Of a stretch of DNA of 13,954 nt, positions 7,067 through 13,856 are shown one piece after another. Made by a program: the position numbers and the translations under genes. Source of the DNA: Lentzea sp. (GTDB lineage: Bacteria; Actinomycetota; Actinomycetes; Mycobacteriales; Pseudonocardiaceae); assembly GCA_030146905.1 (NCBI GenBank), contig JASLAV010000537.1:1-13954 (forward strand), written 5' to 3'. Every line of letters begins with the position of its first letter. Within the stretch, counting starts at the first letter, position 1. The notes under the pieces were generated by a model. It made no database searches. It was not told where the DNA came from and worked only from the letters and a program-made list of their open reading frames with translations.

Positions 7067-8710
7067 GTGTCCGTGCTGGCAGCCAGGAACATTTCGCTGT
7101 CGTTCGGTCCGAGGACCGTGATCTCGGAGGTGGATTTCGATGTCTCGCCCGGTGACCGCGTCGGTCTGATCGCGCCCAACGGCGTCGGCAAGTCCACGCT
7201 GCTGCGCCTGCTGTCCGGCGAGCTGCCGCCGGAAACCGGTTCTGTCGTCCGAGCCGGGACCGTCGCGCACCTGACGCAGGAGACCCTCCACCGCAGCGGC
7301 GAGTCCCTGCGCGACCACCTCGCGCGGCGCACCGGCGTCGCGGAAGCCGAGCGGTGGTTGCAGGAGGCTGCGGAGGCGCTGGGCGAGGGCGGCGGGCAGG
7401 ACTACCCGGACGCCCTCGACCACTGGACCGCGATCGGTGCCGGTGACTTCGACGAACGCGCGGAGGCCGTCTGCGACCGGCTCGGCCTGCCCGCGGACCT
7501 GCTCGACGGACGGGCGTCCGACGAGCTCTCCGGTGGGCAGCAGGCGCGGCTGCGTCTCGCGGCGGTGTTGCTGACGCGCGCGGACGTGCTGCTGCTCGAC
7601 GAGCCGACCAACGACCTCGACGCCGGCGGCCTCGACCTGCTGGAGGCCCACGTCAGCGGCTATCCCGGTGCGATCGTGGTGGTCAGCCACGACCGCGAGT
7701 TCCTGGCGCGCACCACGACCGCGATCGCCGAGCTCGACGAGTTCTCGCACCGGCTCACCGTGTTCGGTGGCGGCTGGGACGCCTACGTCGAGGAGAAGGC
7801 GAACGCGGGCCGTCGCGCCAGGGAGGAGTACGACGCCTACGCGGTCAGGCGCGACTCGCTGGTGCAGCGCAGCCGGCAGGTCAAGGAGTGGTCGCGCCAG
7901 GGCGCGCACCGCGCGAACAGCGCCAAGGCGCGCAGGGACGAGCCGGACAAGAACGTCCGCGCCGGCCGTGCGCAGGCGGCGGAGAACCTCAGCGCGAAAG
8001 CGTCCGTGGTGGATCGCCGGCTGGCCAGGATGGAGGAGGTCGAGGAGCCGCGCGAGGCGTGGCAGCTGCGGCTCACCCTGCCGTCGGCCGGGCGCGGCAG
8101 CTCCGTCGCGTTCACCCTGCGCGGTGCCGTGGTCAGCCGTGGCGACGTGACGCTCGGACCGGTCGACCTCACGATCGGCGCCGGTGAGCGGTGGCGGGTC
8201 ACCGGGCCGAACGGCTCCGGCAAGTCGACGTTGCTCGGAGCGTTGCTCGGCCGCATCCCGCTGGTCGAGGGTGATCGCTCGATCGGGCCCGGTGTCGTCG
8301 TCGGCGAGGTCGACCAGCTGCGTGCCGAGTTCGCCTCGGACGTCCCGGCGTTGCGGATCGTCGCCGACGCGACCGGGATGCAGGACGTCGAGGCGCGCAC
8401 GCTGCTGGCGAAGTTCCGGCTGGGCGCCGACACCGTGCTGCGCCCGGCCCGCGAGCTCTCGCCGGGGGAGCGCACCCGCGCCGGATTGGCCTTGCTCCAA
8501 GCCCGCGGCACGACTTGTTTGGTCCTGGACGAACCCACGAACCATTTGGATTTGCCCGCGATCGAACAACTGGAACAAGCGTTGGAAAATTACGAGGGGA
8601 CGTTGTTGCTGGTCACGCACGATCGGAGGCTCGCATCGGCCGTGCGGGTGGATCACGAGATCAACGTCGGTGACCTCCTCACGTTTCCTCCTGTGAAGGG
8701 TGGAAGATAG
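7067..8710 (+). CDS. ABC-F family ATPase (ribosome-associated)
   Basis: The 547-residue product has two ABC ATPase domains in one chain and no membrane segments, the layout of ABC-F proteins, which bind the ribosomal E site and act in translation or antibiotic resistance. Domain 1: Walker A APNGVGKST (about 36-44), signature LSGGQ (154-158), Walker B VLLLDEPTND (about 174-183), H-loop VVSHDRE. Then a charged helical linker (about 240-330, rich in Arg, Lys and Glu), which would reach toward the tRNA. Domain 2: Walker A GPNGSGKST (380-388), signature LSPGE (464-468), Walker B CLVLDEPTNHLD (484-495), H-loop VTHDRR. Catalytic residues are present in both sites. Start: GTG 7067 has GAAGG only one base away but could be leaderless behind TAGTTT (7054-7059); GTG 7073 would have ideal spacing to GAAGG. 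The open frame before 7067 runs through a terminator hairpin and is not coding. Housekeeping and resistance roles cannot be separated by sequence alone. Confidence 0.93.
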   Translation: MSVLAARNISLSFGPRTVISEVDFDVSPGDRVGLIAPNGVGKSTLLRLLSGELPPETGSVVRAGTVAHLTQETLHRSGESLRDHLARRTGVAEAERWLQEAAEALGEGGGQDYPDALDHWTAIGAGDFDERAEAVCDRLGLPADLLDGRASDELSGGQQARLRLAAVLLTRADVLLLDEPTNDLDAGGLDLLEAHVSGYPGAIVVVSHDREFLARTTTAIAELDEFSHRLTVFGGGWDAYVEEKANAGRRAREEYDAYAVRRDSLVQRSRQVKEWSRQGAHRANSAKARRDEPDKNVRAGRAQAAENLSAKASVVDRRLARMEEVEEPREAWQLRLTLPSAGRGSSVAFTLRGAVVSRGDVTLGPVDLTIGAGERWRVTGPNGSGKSTLLGALLGRIPLVEGDRSIGPGVVVGEVDQLRAEFASDVPALRIVADATGMQDVEARTLLAKFRLGADTVLRPARELSPGERTRAGLALLQARGTTCLVLDEPTNHLDLPAIEQLEQALENYEGTLLLVTHDRRLASAVRVDHEINVGDLLTFPPVKGGR

Positions 8711-8715
8711 GCGAC

Positions 8716-9126
8716 ATGACCACCGAGGAGGACTGGCCGGTCGAACAGACCTGGTCAATGCGCAACACCCACTGGCACGCCTACGTGGAGCACACGTCGC
8801 TCGACCACGCCTCTCCTCGGCAGGTCCGGCTCGAGCGCACCCCTGAGGAAGTGCTCACCTCGCCCGCGGAGGTGGCGGCCTGGCTGGAGGTCAACCTCCG
8901 CAGCGCCACCCGTCCCGAGGAGACCGGCAAGAAGCGCGTGAAGGACGAGCGCGACTTCACCGACTCCAACCGCGTGCACGCCTCGCTCGCCTCGCGCGGC
9001 GAGTCGATCTACACCGGGGTGAAGGGCGAGCTGACGCTGGCCGTCGAGGCCGTGACGCCGGACGAGTGCCGGATCTCCCACGACGGTGCGGACGTGGCCC
9101 CGCTGAAGTCTGGACGCCGCCGCTAG
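8716..9126 (+). CDS. Hypothetical soluble protein
   Basis: The 136-residue product is not recognised. The ATG at 8716 follows the ABC-F stop by 5 bases and has GGAAG (8702-8706) nine bases ahead, so it is in the same operon. The protein is hydrophilic without signal or membrane segments. Seen are an aromatic N-terminal part (WPVEQTWSMRNTHWHAYVEH), an acidic middle (RTPEEVLTSPAEVAAWLEVNL), a Lys/Arg-rich segment (KKRVKDERDF), and a C-terminal part with alternating hydrophobic residues (YTGVKGELTLAVEAVTPDECRI) that looks beta-stranded, ending in a basic SGRRR tail. Codon use matches the neighbours, so it is a real gene. It could be a small partner of the ABC-F protein or of the downstream PBP-like protein, but only the position suggests this. 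Confidence 0.8.
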   Translation: MTTEEDWPVEQTWSMRNTHWHAYVEHTSLDHASPRQVRLERTPEEVLTSPAEVAAWLEVNLRSATRPEETGKKRVKDERDFTDSNRVHASLASRGESIYTGVKGELTLAVEAVTPDECRISHDGADVAPLKSGRRR

Positions 9127-9161
9127 ATTCGACCCCGGGGCATGTGGGCTCTGGGGGTTCC

Positions 9162-10148
9162 GTGAAACGTTTTCTGCCTGTTCTCGGCGTGCTGGTGCTG
9201 GTCGGTGCCGTTGCCGCGGTGGTCGTGTGGCAACGGCAGGAGGAGCCGCGGCCGAGCTACGTCGTGCTGCAGCACTCGGACGCCTCCGAGCTCTGGCGCA
9301 GCGGTGAACCGGAGACGCCGCTCGTCAGGCAGGTGGTCAGAGAGCTCGGCCTGCGGGCGTCGCTGTCGCTGGACCAGCTGCGCAGGACCGGTGCCGTCGT
9401 CGTGACGACGATCCACCCGAAGGCGCAGTCCGGCGCGAAGGCGGCCATCCGCGAGAAGTCCGCCGCACGGTCCTCGGTGACGGCCGTCGACCCGGCCAGC
9501 GGCGCGGTGCGGGCCTACGCGTCGAGCGACGACTCGGCCGTCGACCACGCGGGCGGCGTGGTGAAGGAACCCGGTCCGGTGTTCTTCCCGTTCAGCGCCG
9601 TCGCGGCGGTGCAGGAGGGCAAACCGCTCGACCAGGCCGACCCCCAGAGGGCGGTCAAGGTGGCGCAGCGGGCGGGCGTGCCGGAGTTCGCGGACGTCGA
9701 GGGCACGCGGACCAGGCTGCTCGACGGGGTGAACGGCGGGCTGCGGCCGCTCGACGTCGCTTCCGCCTACGCGACGTTCGCCGCGGAGGGCACGCACCGC
9801 GATGCCCACTTCATCACGCACGTGACGGACGTGAACGGGTCGACGCTGTACCAGGCGCTCGCCACTCCGCAGCCCGCGTTCGACCGGGATCCGTTGCGCA
9901 GCAAGGAGATCGCGGACCAGGTCACGCAGGTGCTGCGTGCCGACCCCGCCTGTGCCGTCAACCCGTCGACGGCGTGCCGTCCCGGCGCGTGGCCGGACTC
10001 CGCGAGGGCCCGGCACGCGTGGATGGCCTCGTACACGCCGGAGCTGTCGGTGTCGGTGTTCGCCGGCGGGGACGAGGCCGGCGGCGCCGTTGACGCCGGC
10101 CTGCCCAAGGCCGTGTGGGAGGCGTTCCTGCGGAAGATGCGGCCCTAG
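9162..10148 (+). CDS. PBP transpeptidase-like membrane protein, apparently catalytically dead
   Basis: The 328-residue product has a short basic N-terminus (VKRF), one membrane helix (about 4-22) and an extracytoplasmic domain. Parts align by eye with the transpeptidase half of class A PBPs: VVVTTIHPKAQSGAKAAI (like the TTIDPK-Q--A motif), TAVDPASGAVRAY, GGVVKEPGPVFFPFSAVAAV, LRPLDVASAYATFAAEGTH and HAWMASYTPELSVSVFAG. The active-site tetrad is changed: the usual EPGSTFKPF reads EPGPVFFPF, so Pro139 replaces the catalytic Ser and Phe142 the Lys. The SxN-bearing segment is shortened away, and the KTG region reads ACRPGAW. There is no glycosyltransferase domain. Two Cys (264, 272) could form a disulfide outside the cell. 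The GTG at 9162 has GGGGG four bases ahead; the frame before it is in another gene. It lies 35 bases after the hypothetical gene, probably in one operon with ABC-F. It may be a structural or sensory pseudoenzyme; it cannot be a normal transpeptidase if this alignment holds. Confidence 0.82.
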   Translation: MKRFLPVLGVLVLVGAVAAVVVWQRQEEPRPSYVVLQHSDASELWRSGEPETPLVRQVVRELGLRASLSLDQLRRTGAVVVTTIHPKAQSGAKAAIREKSAARSSVTAVDPASGAVRAYASSDDSAVDHAGGVVKEPGPVFFPFSAVAAVQEGKPLDQADPQRAVKVAQRAGVPEFADVEGTRTRLLDGVNGGLRPLDVASAYATFAAEGTHRDAHFITHVTDVNGSTLYQALATPQPAFDRDPLRSKEIADQVTQVLRADPACAVNPSTACRPGAWPDSARARHAWMASYTPELSVSVFAGGDEAGGAVDAGLPKAVWEAFLRKMRP

Positions 10149-11641
10149 CCGATGTGCCAGGTGTGCACCGGCTCGCCCGCGTGCATGAACTCCATGTACC
10201 GCTTGAGCATCCCGGACAGGGCCGCGTCCCTCGACAGGCCGCGGTCCTCCAGCAGCGCGACGGTCTCCCGCTGCCACGACGATCCCGTGCGCCGCGCGAG
10301 GCAGCGCTGCTCGATCACGCCGAGGTAGCGCTCGCGGGCCTCGTCGGAGACACCGCAGTCGCGCAGGCCGTCGTGCGCCATCGGCAGGAGGCGGCGCAGC
10401 ACCAGCTCGTCCGGCGGGATCCAGCCGATGCCCGGCCAGTACAGCTGGGCGTTCATGCCGTGCCGTGCGCCCGCGTAGAGGTTCTCCTCCGCAGCCTGGA
10501 ACGACATCTGCGTCCACAGTGGACGTTCCTGGGAGGTGAGCGCCCGCTGGGCCCCGTAGAAGAAGGCCGCGTTGGCCATCGTGTCGAGCACCGTGGGCCC
10601 CGCCGGCAGGACGCGGTTCTCGACGCGCAGGTGCGGCACGCCGTCGACGACGTCGTAGACGGGCCGGTTCCAGCGCCAGATCGTGCCGTTGTGCAGCCGC
10701 AGCTCGGAAAGACGAGGCGCACCACCGGCTTCGAGGACCTCCAACGGGTCCTCGTCGTCGGTTTCCGGCAGCAGACTGGGGAAGTAGCGCACGTTCTCCT
10801 CGAACAGGTCGAAGATCGACGTGATCCACCGTTCACCGAACCACACCCGTGGCCGCACGCCCTGGTTCTTGAGCTCGTCCGGGCGGGTGTCGGTGGCCTG
10901 CTGGAACAACGGGATCCGCGTCTCGTGCCAGAGCGCCTTGCCCAGCAGGAAAGCGGAGTTCGCGGCGATCGCGACCTGCACACCGGCCAGGCACTGGGCG
11001 GCGTTCCAGTGCGCCGCGAAGTGGGTCGGCTCGACCTGCAGGTGCAGCTGCACCGACGTGCAGGCGGCCTCCGGCAGGATCGACTCCGCGTAGGTCAGCA
11101 GCCGCTCCGGGCCCTTGCCCGGCATCGCCGGGCCCTCCATGTGCAGCACCATCTCCTCGCCGCGCGCGGCGAAGATGGTGTCGTTGAGCAGCGCGTACCG
11201 CGGGCTGTCCGACAGCCACTTCCGGTCGAAGTGCCGCTCCCGCAACGTGGGCAGCACCCCGATCATCGCGAGGTTCGCTCCCACGTCCTGGGCCTTGGCG
11301 TCCGCGCTGTCGAGCGAGGCGCGCAGTTCCTCTTCCAGGCCAAGCATCTCACCGCCGGCGAGCTCGCGCGGCGGGACGTTGATCTCCAGGTTCTGCTGTC
11401 CCAGCTCCAGCGTGTAGGAGGGGTCGTCGATCTTCTCGAGCACCTCGGAGTTCGCCATCGCCGGCCGCATCGCGTCGTCGACGAGGTTCAGCTCGATCTC
11501 CAGTCCCATCTGCCGACGGGGAAAGGAGAACGTGTCTTCTGCGAGCATCGTCGCCAGTGCGTCCAGACTCCGCTGCATCTTCGAGCGGTAATGCTGACGA
11601 TCGTCTCTGGTGAACGTGCGGCTGGACACTTCACTTCCCAT
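10145..11641 (-). CDS. Glutamate-cysteine ligase family protein (GCS2-like)
   Basis: The 498-residue cytosolic protein resembles actinobacterial proteins annotated as glutamate-cysteine ligase, an ATP-dependent family that joins glutamate to cysteine or a similar amine. Motifs seen are MGLEIELNLVDD (45-56), with the Glu pair expected to bind metal and substrate, LGQQNLEINVPPRELAGG (80-97), EAACTSVQLHLQVEP (191-205), the Arg-rich segment GVRPRVWFGERWITSIFDLFEENVRYFP, LRLHNGTIWRWNRPVYD, and PHLRVENRVLPAGPT (336-350). It is longer than YbdK-type enzymes (about 370 residues) and distinct from EgtA (about 430), so the exact substrate is open; actinomycetes use mycothiol and ergothioneine. ATG 11641 was chosen because AAGGGG lies 7 bases ahead and VSSRTFTRDDRQ is the family's usual beginning; the frame runs open further upstream. 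Its stop overlaps that of the PBP-like gene. Confidence 0.88.
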   Translation of the reverse strand: MGSEVSSRTFTRDDRQHYRSKMQRSLDALATMLAEDTFSFPRRQMGLEIELNLVDDAMRPAMANSEVLEKIDDPSYTLELGQQNLEINVPPRELAGGEMLGLEEELRASLDSADAKAQDVGANLAMIGVLPTLRERHFDRKWLSDSPRYALLNDTIFAARGEEMVLHMEGPAMPGKGPERLLTYAESILPEAACTSVQLHLQVEPTHFAAHWNAAQCLAGVQVAIAANSAFLLGKALWHETRIPLFQQATDTRPDELKNQGVRPRVWFGERWITSIFDLFEENVRYFPSLLPETDDEDPLEVLEAGGAPRLSELRLHNGTIWRWNRPVYDVVDGVPHLRVENRVLPAGPTVLDTMANAAFFYGAQRALTSQERPLWTQMSFQAAEENLYAGARHGMNAQLYWPGIGWIPPDELVLRRLLPMAHDGLRDCGVSDEARERYLGVIEQRCLARRTGSSWQRETVALLEDRGLSRDAALSGMLKRYMEFMHAGEPVHTWHIG

Positions 11642-11695
11642 GCCGCTACCCCTTCGCTCGGCGCCGGTGGGCGCGGGCCAGGCGGAACGCCCAAC

Positions 11696-11721
11696 TTGAC
11701 ACAGCGGTAACCGCGTTGACA
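11696..11721 (+). promoter_or_regulatory. Twin TTGACA boxes around a short palindrome
   Basis: In the 209-base gap between the divergent GCS-like and TrmH genes, two TTGACA hexamers (11696-11701 and 11716-11721) lie 20 bases apart with an 11-base palindrome GCGGT-A-ACCGC (11704-11714) between them. TTGACA is the ideal -35 box, but I find no good TANNNT at the matching distance for either copy. The unit may be a regulator site or a promoter with an unusual -10 box. Confidence 0.3.
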
Positions 11722-11744
11722 TCGCCCAAATCGGTGCTCTCTGT

Positions 11745-11787
11745 CACGCCCGCGTAACAACCAGCGATCATCCGCTGGTCGGGCGTG
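11745..11787. other. Two-tier hairpin in the leader of the TrmH gene
   Basis: CACGCCCG (11745-11752) pairs with CGGGCGTG (11780-11787), and inside it ACCAGCG (11760-11766) pairs with CGCTGGT (11773-11779) around the loop ATCATC; seven unpaired bases (11753-11759) bulge on the left side. All 15 pairs are perfect. It lies 63 bases before the TrmH start. It could be an RNA structure in the leader, a terminator protecting either divergent gene, or a pair of protein-binding palindromes. Confidence 0.5.
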
Positions 11788-11850
11788 TGGCGTTCCGCCC
11801 TCCGGACTACCCCGCCTGTTCCACGACAGGCCGGGTGCAAAACTTCCGGC

Positions 11851-12642
11851 GTGGCATCAGTGATCGAGATCAACGACCCGGCCGACCCCCGGCTGGACGA
11901 CTTCCGCGACCTGTCGACGGCCGACCGCAGGCCTGACCGGCCGGGTGGCCGCGGTCTCGTGATCGCCGAGGGCGTGGTCGTGGTGGAACGTCTGCTGGCC
12001 TCCCCGTACCCGGTCCGCGGACTGCTCGGCGTACGCCGCCGCATTGAGGCGCTCGACCTCTCTGAGCTGAACGTTCCTGCTTATGTGACGTCAGCAGAGG
12101 TTATGGCGTCGGTCGTCGGTTTCCACTTGAACCGGGGTGTACTGGCCGCCGCCGACCGCGCCCCCGCGGTGTCGTTCGACGCACTCGTCTCCGGCGCCCG
12201 GCGGCTGGCCGTGCTCGAAGGCGTCGGCGACCACGAGAACCTGGGCTCGATCTTCCGCAACGCCGCCGCGCTGGGTGTCGACGGCGTCCTGCTCGGACCG
12301 GGCTGCAGCGACCCCCTGTACCGGCGCAGCGTCCGGGTGTCGATGGGCCACGTCCTGCGCGTGCCGTTCGCTACCACGGATGAGTGGCCCGCGGCGCTGA
12401 ACATGTTGCGGCACAGAGGGTTCACAGTTGCCGCTCTCACGCCGCGCGCCTCCGCGCTGCATCTTGCAGACGCCAATTTGCGCGGCCGCCGCGTCGCCGT
12501 TCTCCTCGGCTCGGAAGGCCCCGGCCTGACCGACGAGGCCATCGCCGCCGCCGACCTGGCCGTGCGCATCCCGATGTCGTCCGGCGTGGACTCCCTGAAC
12601 GTCGCCACCGCCGGCGCCGTGGCCTTCTACGCGCTGCTCTAG
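11851..12642 (+). CDS. TrmH/SpoU-family RNA 2'-O-methyltransferase
   Basis: The 263-residue product is a SPOUT methyltransferase that transfers a methyl group from S-adenosylmethionine to the ribose 2'-OH of rRNA or tRNA. The N-terminal part (about 1-105) is a substrate-binding region containing GLVIAEGVVVVERLL. The knotted catalytic domain follows with motif 1 NLGSIFRNAAALGVDGVLL (130-148, catalytic Arg136), motif 2 LLGSEGPGL (218-226) and motif 3 MSSGVDSLNVATAGAVAFY (242-260). All three motifs are intact. GTG 11851 was chosen because the family's N-terminus begins just there (SVIEINDPADPRL); its ribosome binding site is weak. From memory, M. tuberculosis Rv0881 is the syntenic homologue, next to the DUF2537 gene Rv0882. 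The target nucleotide cannot be told from sequence. Confidence 0.93.
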   Translation: MASVIEINDPADPRLDDFRDLSTADRRPDRPGGRGLVIAEGVVVVERLLASPYPVRGLLGVRRRIEALDLSELNVPAYVTSAEVMASVVGFHLNRGVLAAADRAPAVSFDALVSGARRLAVLEGVGDHENLGSIFRNAAALGVDGVLLGPGCSDPLYRRSVRVSMGHVLRVPFATTDEWPAALNMLRHRGFTVAALTPRASALHLADANLRGRRVAVLLGSEGPGLTDEAIAAADLAVRIPMSSGVDSLNVATAGAVAFYALL

Positions 12643-12661
12643 GCCGTTCCCGCAGGTCGCC

Positions 12662-13282
12662 TCAGAGCAGGGTCAAGATCAGCGCGACCCACGCCACGAG
12701 CACACCCGTGACCACGCCGTACGACACCCACCGCCACACCGGCACCTTGCGCCCGAGCCACACGCTCGGCGCGAGCCCGCCGACCACCAGCACGTTCGCG
12801 ACGAGCGCCAGCCACCGGCTGGTCTCGCCGAGCCCGAGCGACAACGACACCACCGTCACCGTGACGATCGCCGCCGTGATGAAGCTGACCGTGAGCCCGG
12901 TCCCCCACGGGGTCGGCTCCGGTTCTTCCTCCTGCGTCGCGACCAACGTCTGGACGGCCTGAGCCTGCTGCTGCGGTTGCCGGTCCTCCGGCGCCTCCAC
13001 GCTGACCTGCTCACCGCTCACCGGGTCCGTGTACCGCACGGGGGTGTTCATGACCGCCGCGAGTCTGCCGGCGAGCTGCTTGCCACGACGCGCGACCAGC
13101 GCTCTGGCCACCCCGTCGGCGGGCGTGTCGGTGCGCACGACGGCATCGGCGACCTTCGCCCACTCGTGCAGGGCCTCGGCCAGATCGGCGCCGAGGGGCA
13201 GGCTGTGCGGGTCGACCTCACGCTCGCCGGTCTCGTCCTCCCCGGCGAGCACGGCGCGGCCGTCCCGGACTCGCAACTCCAC
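12662..13282 (-). CDS. DUF2537 membrane protein with soluble N-terminal part
   Basis: The 206-residue product has a hydrophilic, acidic N-terminal region (1-120, beginning ELRVRDGRAVLAGEDETGEREVDPHSLPLG) and a C-terminal DUF2537 membrane domain with three helices (about 126-149, 157-176 and 182-206). The conserved PWGTGLTVS, LALVANVLVVGGLAPSVW and VWRWVSYGVVTGVLVAW are typical of actinobacterial DUF2537. A Gln-rich linker (PQQQAQAVQ) joins the parts. GTG 13282 is favoured by a strong GGAGGAG six bases ahead and by family alignment; the longer open frame to 13612 crosses an inverted repeat and lacks homologous character. It is convergent with TrmH, 19 bases stop to stop, without a visible terminator. 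Function is unknown. Confidence 0.9.
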   Translation of the reverse strand: MELRVRDGRAVLAGEDETGEREVDPHSLPLGADLAEALHEWAKVADAVVRTDTPADGVARALVARRGKQLAGRLAAVMNTPVRYTDPVSGEQVSVEAPEDRQPQQQAQAVQTLVATQEEEPEPTPWGTGLTVSFITAAIVTVTVVSLSLGLGETSRWLALVANVLVVGGLAPSVWLGRKVPVWRWVSYGVVTGVLVAWVALILTLL

Positions 13283-13482
13283 TGAATTCTCCTCCGGTGG
13301 TCTTGGCGCAAAACCTATCGGACGAGGGTGGGGAGGGAGAACGAGTTGAACGGGCTTGCGTTGACTCCGGGCCTGTTGCCGTTGGCACCGGGGCTGGGTT
13401 GATGCCGAGGTCTGTCGCCTTGGCACCGTGGTTGCGCAGGCACGATCGAGCGTTGTGTGGTCATCGCCGCTTCGCGACGATT

Positions 13483-13605
13483 GCGATTGGGGCTTGACTT
13501 CGAGCCTCTGGCGGGGCGATCGATCGGCCTGAAAAGCCGGGTGTGAACAGCCCGGCCGATCCTCGCCAGCGTATCGCCCCGCACTCAAAGTCAATCCCCA
13601 ATCGC
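13483..13605. repeat. 123-base three-tier inverted repeat (palindromic element or structured RNA)
   Basis: The outer arms 13483-13504 and 13584-13605 pair at 20 of 22 positions. Next come perfect 10-bp arms 13511-13520 and 13573-13582 (GCGGGGCGAT), then perfect 8-bp arms 13522-13529 and 13554-13561 (GATCGGCC), with a further GGG/CCC pairing near the apex. One of the two outer mismatches becomes a G-U pair if the minus strand is transcribed. Such a long nested palindrome is far beyond chance. It could be a REP/MITE-like repeat, a non-coding RNA, or a regulatory structure for the DUF2537 gene. Confidence 0.75.
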
Positions 13606-13812
13606 AGGTCAAAGGGGGCTATGACCGCTACCCGTCGAGGCCGTGGTCGGTACGGCTCGCTTCGCTCGACGGGCGTGATCGCGGTCGTCGACGCCTCAGA
13701 ACTGTCAGGCCTGCTCGGTACGTTGGGTCGCGGGGGAGCCAAGTGCGCGGGGGACCCCTGCGCGAGCCTGCATAGCGAACGCGTGGCGGGTGCGTGGCTG
13801 GGGTGGAGTCGT

Positions 13813-13856
13813 GGGATCGCGTTCGCGCCAGAGCCCCATTGGCGCGAACGCGACCC
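13813..13856 (-). terminator. Terminator-like hairpin after the ABC exporter gene
   Basis: A 14-bp perfect stem (13817-13830 with 13840-13853, loop of 9 bases) extends by three G-C pairs (13813-13815 with 13854-13856) past a single bulged A. It starts 4 bases after the stop of the minus-strand exporter gene, the right place for its intrinsic terminator. There is no T-run, as is usual in actinomycetes. Confidence 0.75.

Noticed and set aside
9066..9161. Longer start for the PBP-like protein at 9066
   Set aside because: It overlaps the upstream gene in another frame, and the basic stretch plus membrane helix begin right after GTG 9162, which has its own ribosome binding site.
11642..11722. Longer N-terminus for the GCS-like protein
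   Set aside because: The extra 27 residues lack family character, and ATG 11641 has AAGGGG at good spacing.
11696..11744. A standard sigma-70-type promoter built on either TTGACA
   Set aside because: No TANNNT-like -10 box lies 16-19 bases downstream of either copy, so I list the site only as a possible regulatory element.
13382..13428. CRISPR or tandem repeat from the two TTGGCACCG copies
   Set aside because: There are only two copies of nine bases with unequal flanks and no array.
13283..13612. Upstream extension of the DUF2537 frame to 13612
   Set aside because: It runs through the long inverted repeat, shows atypical codon use, and GTG 13282 has a very strong ribosome binding site.
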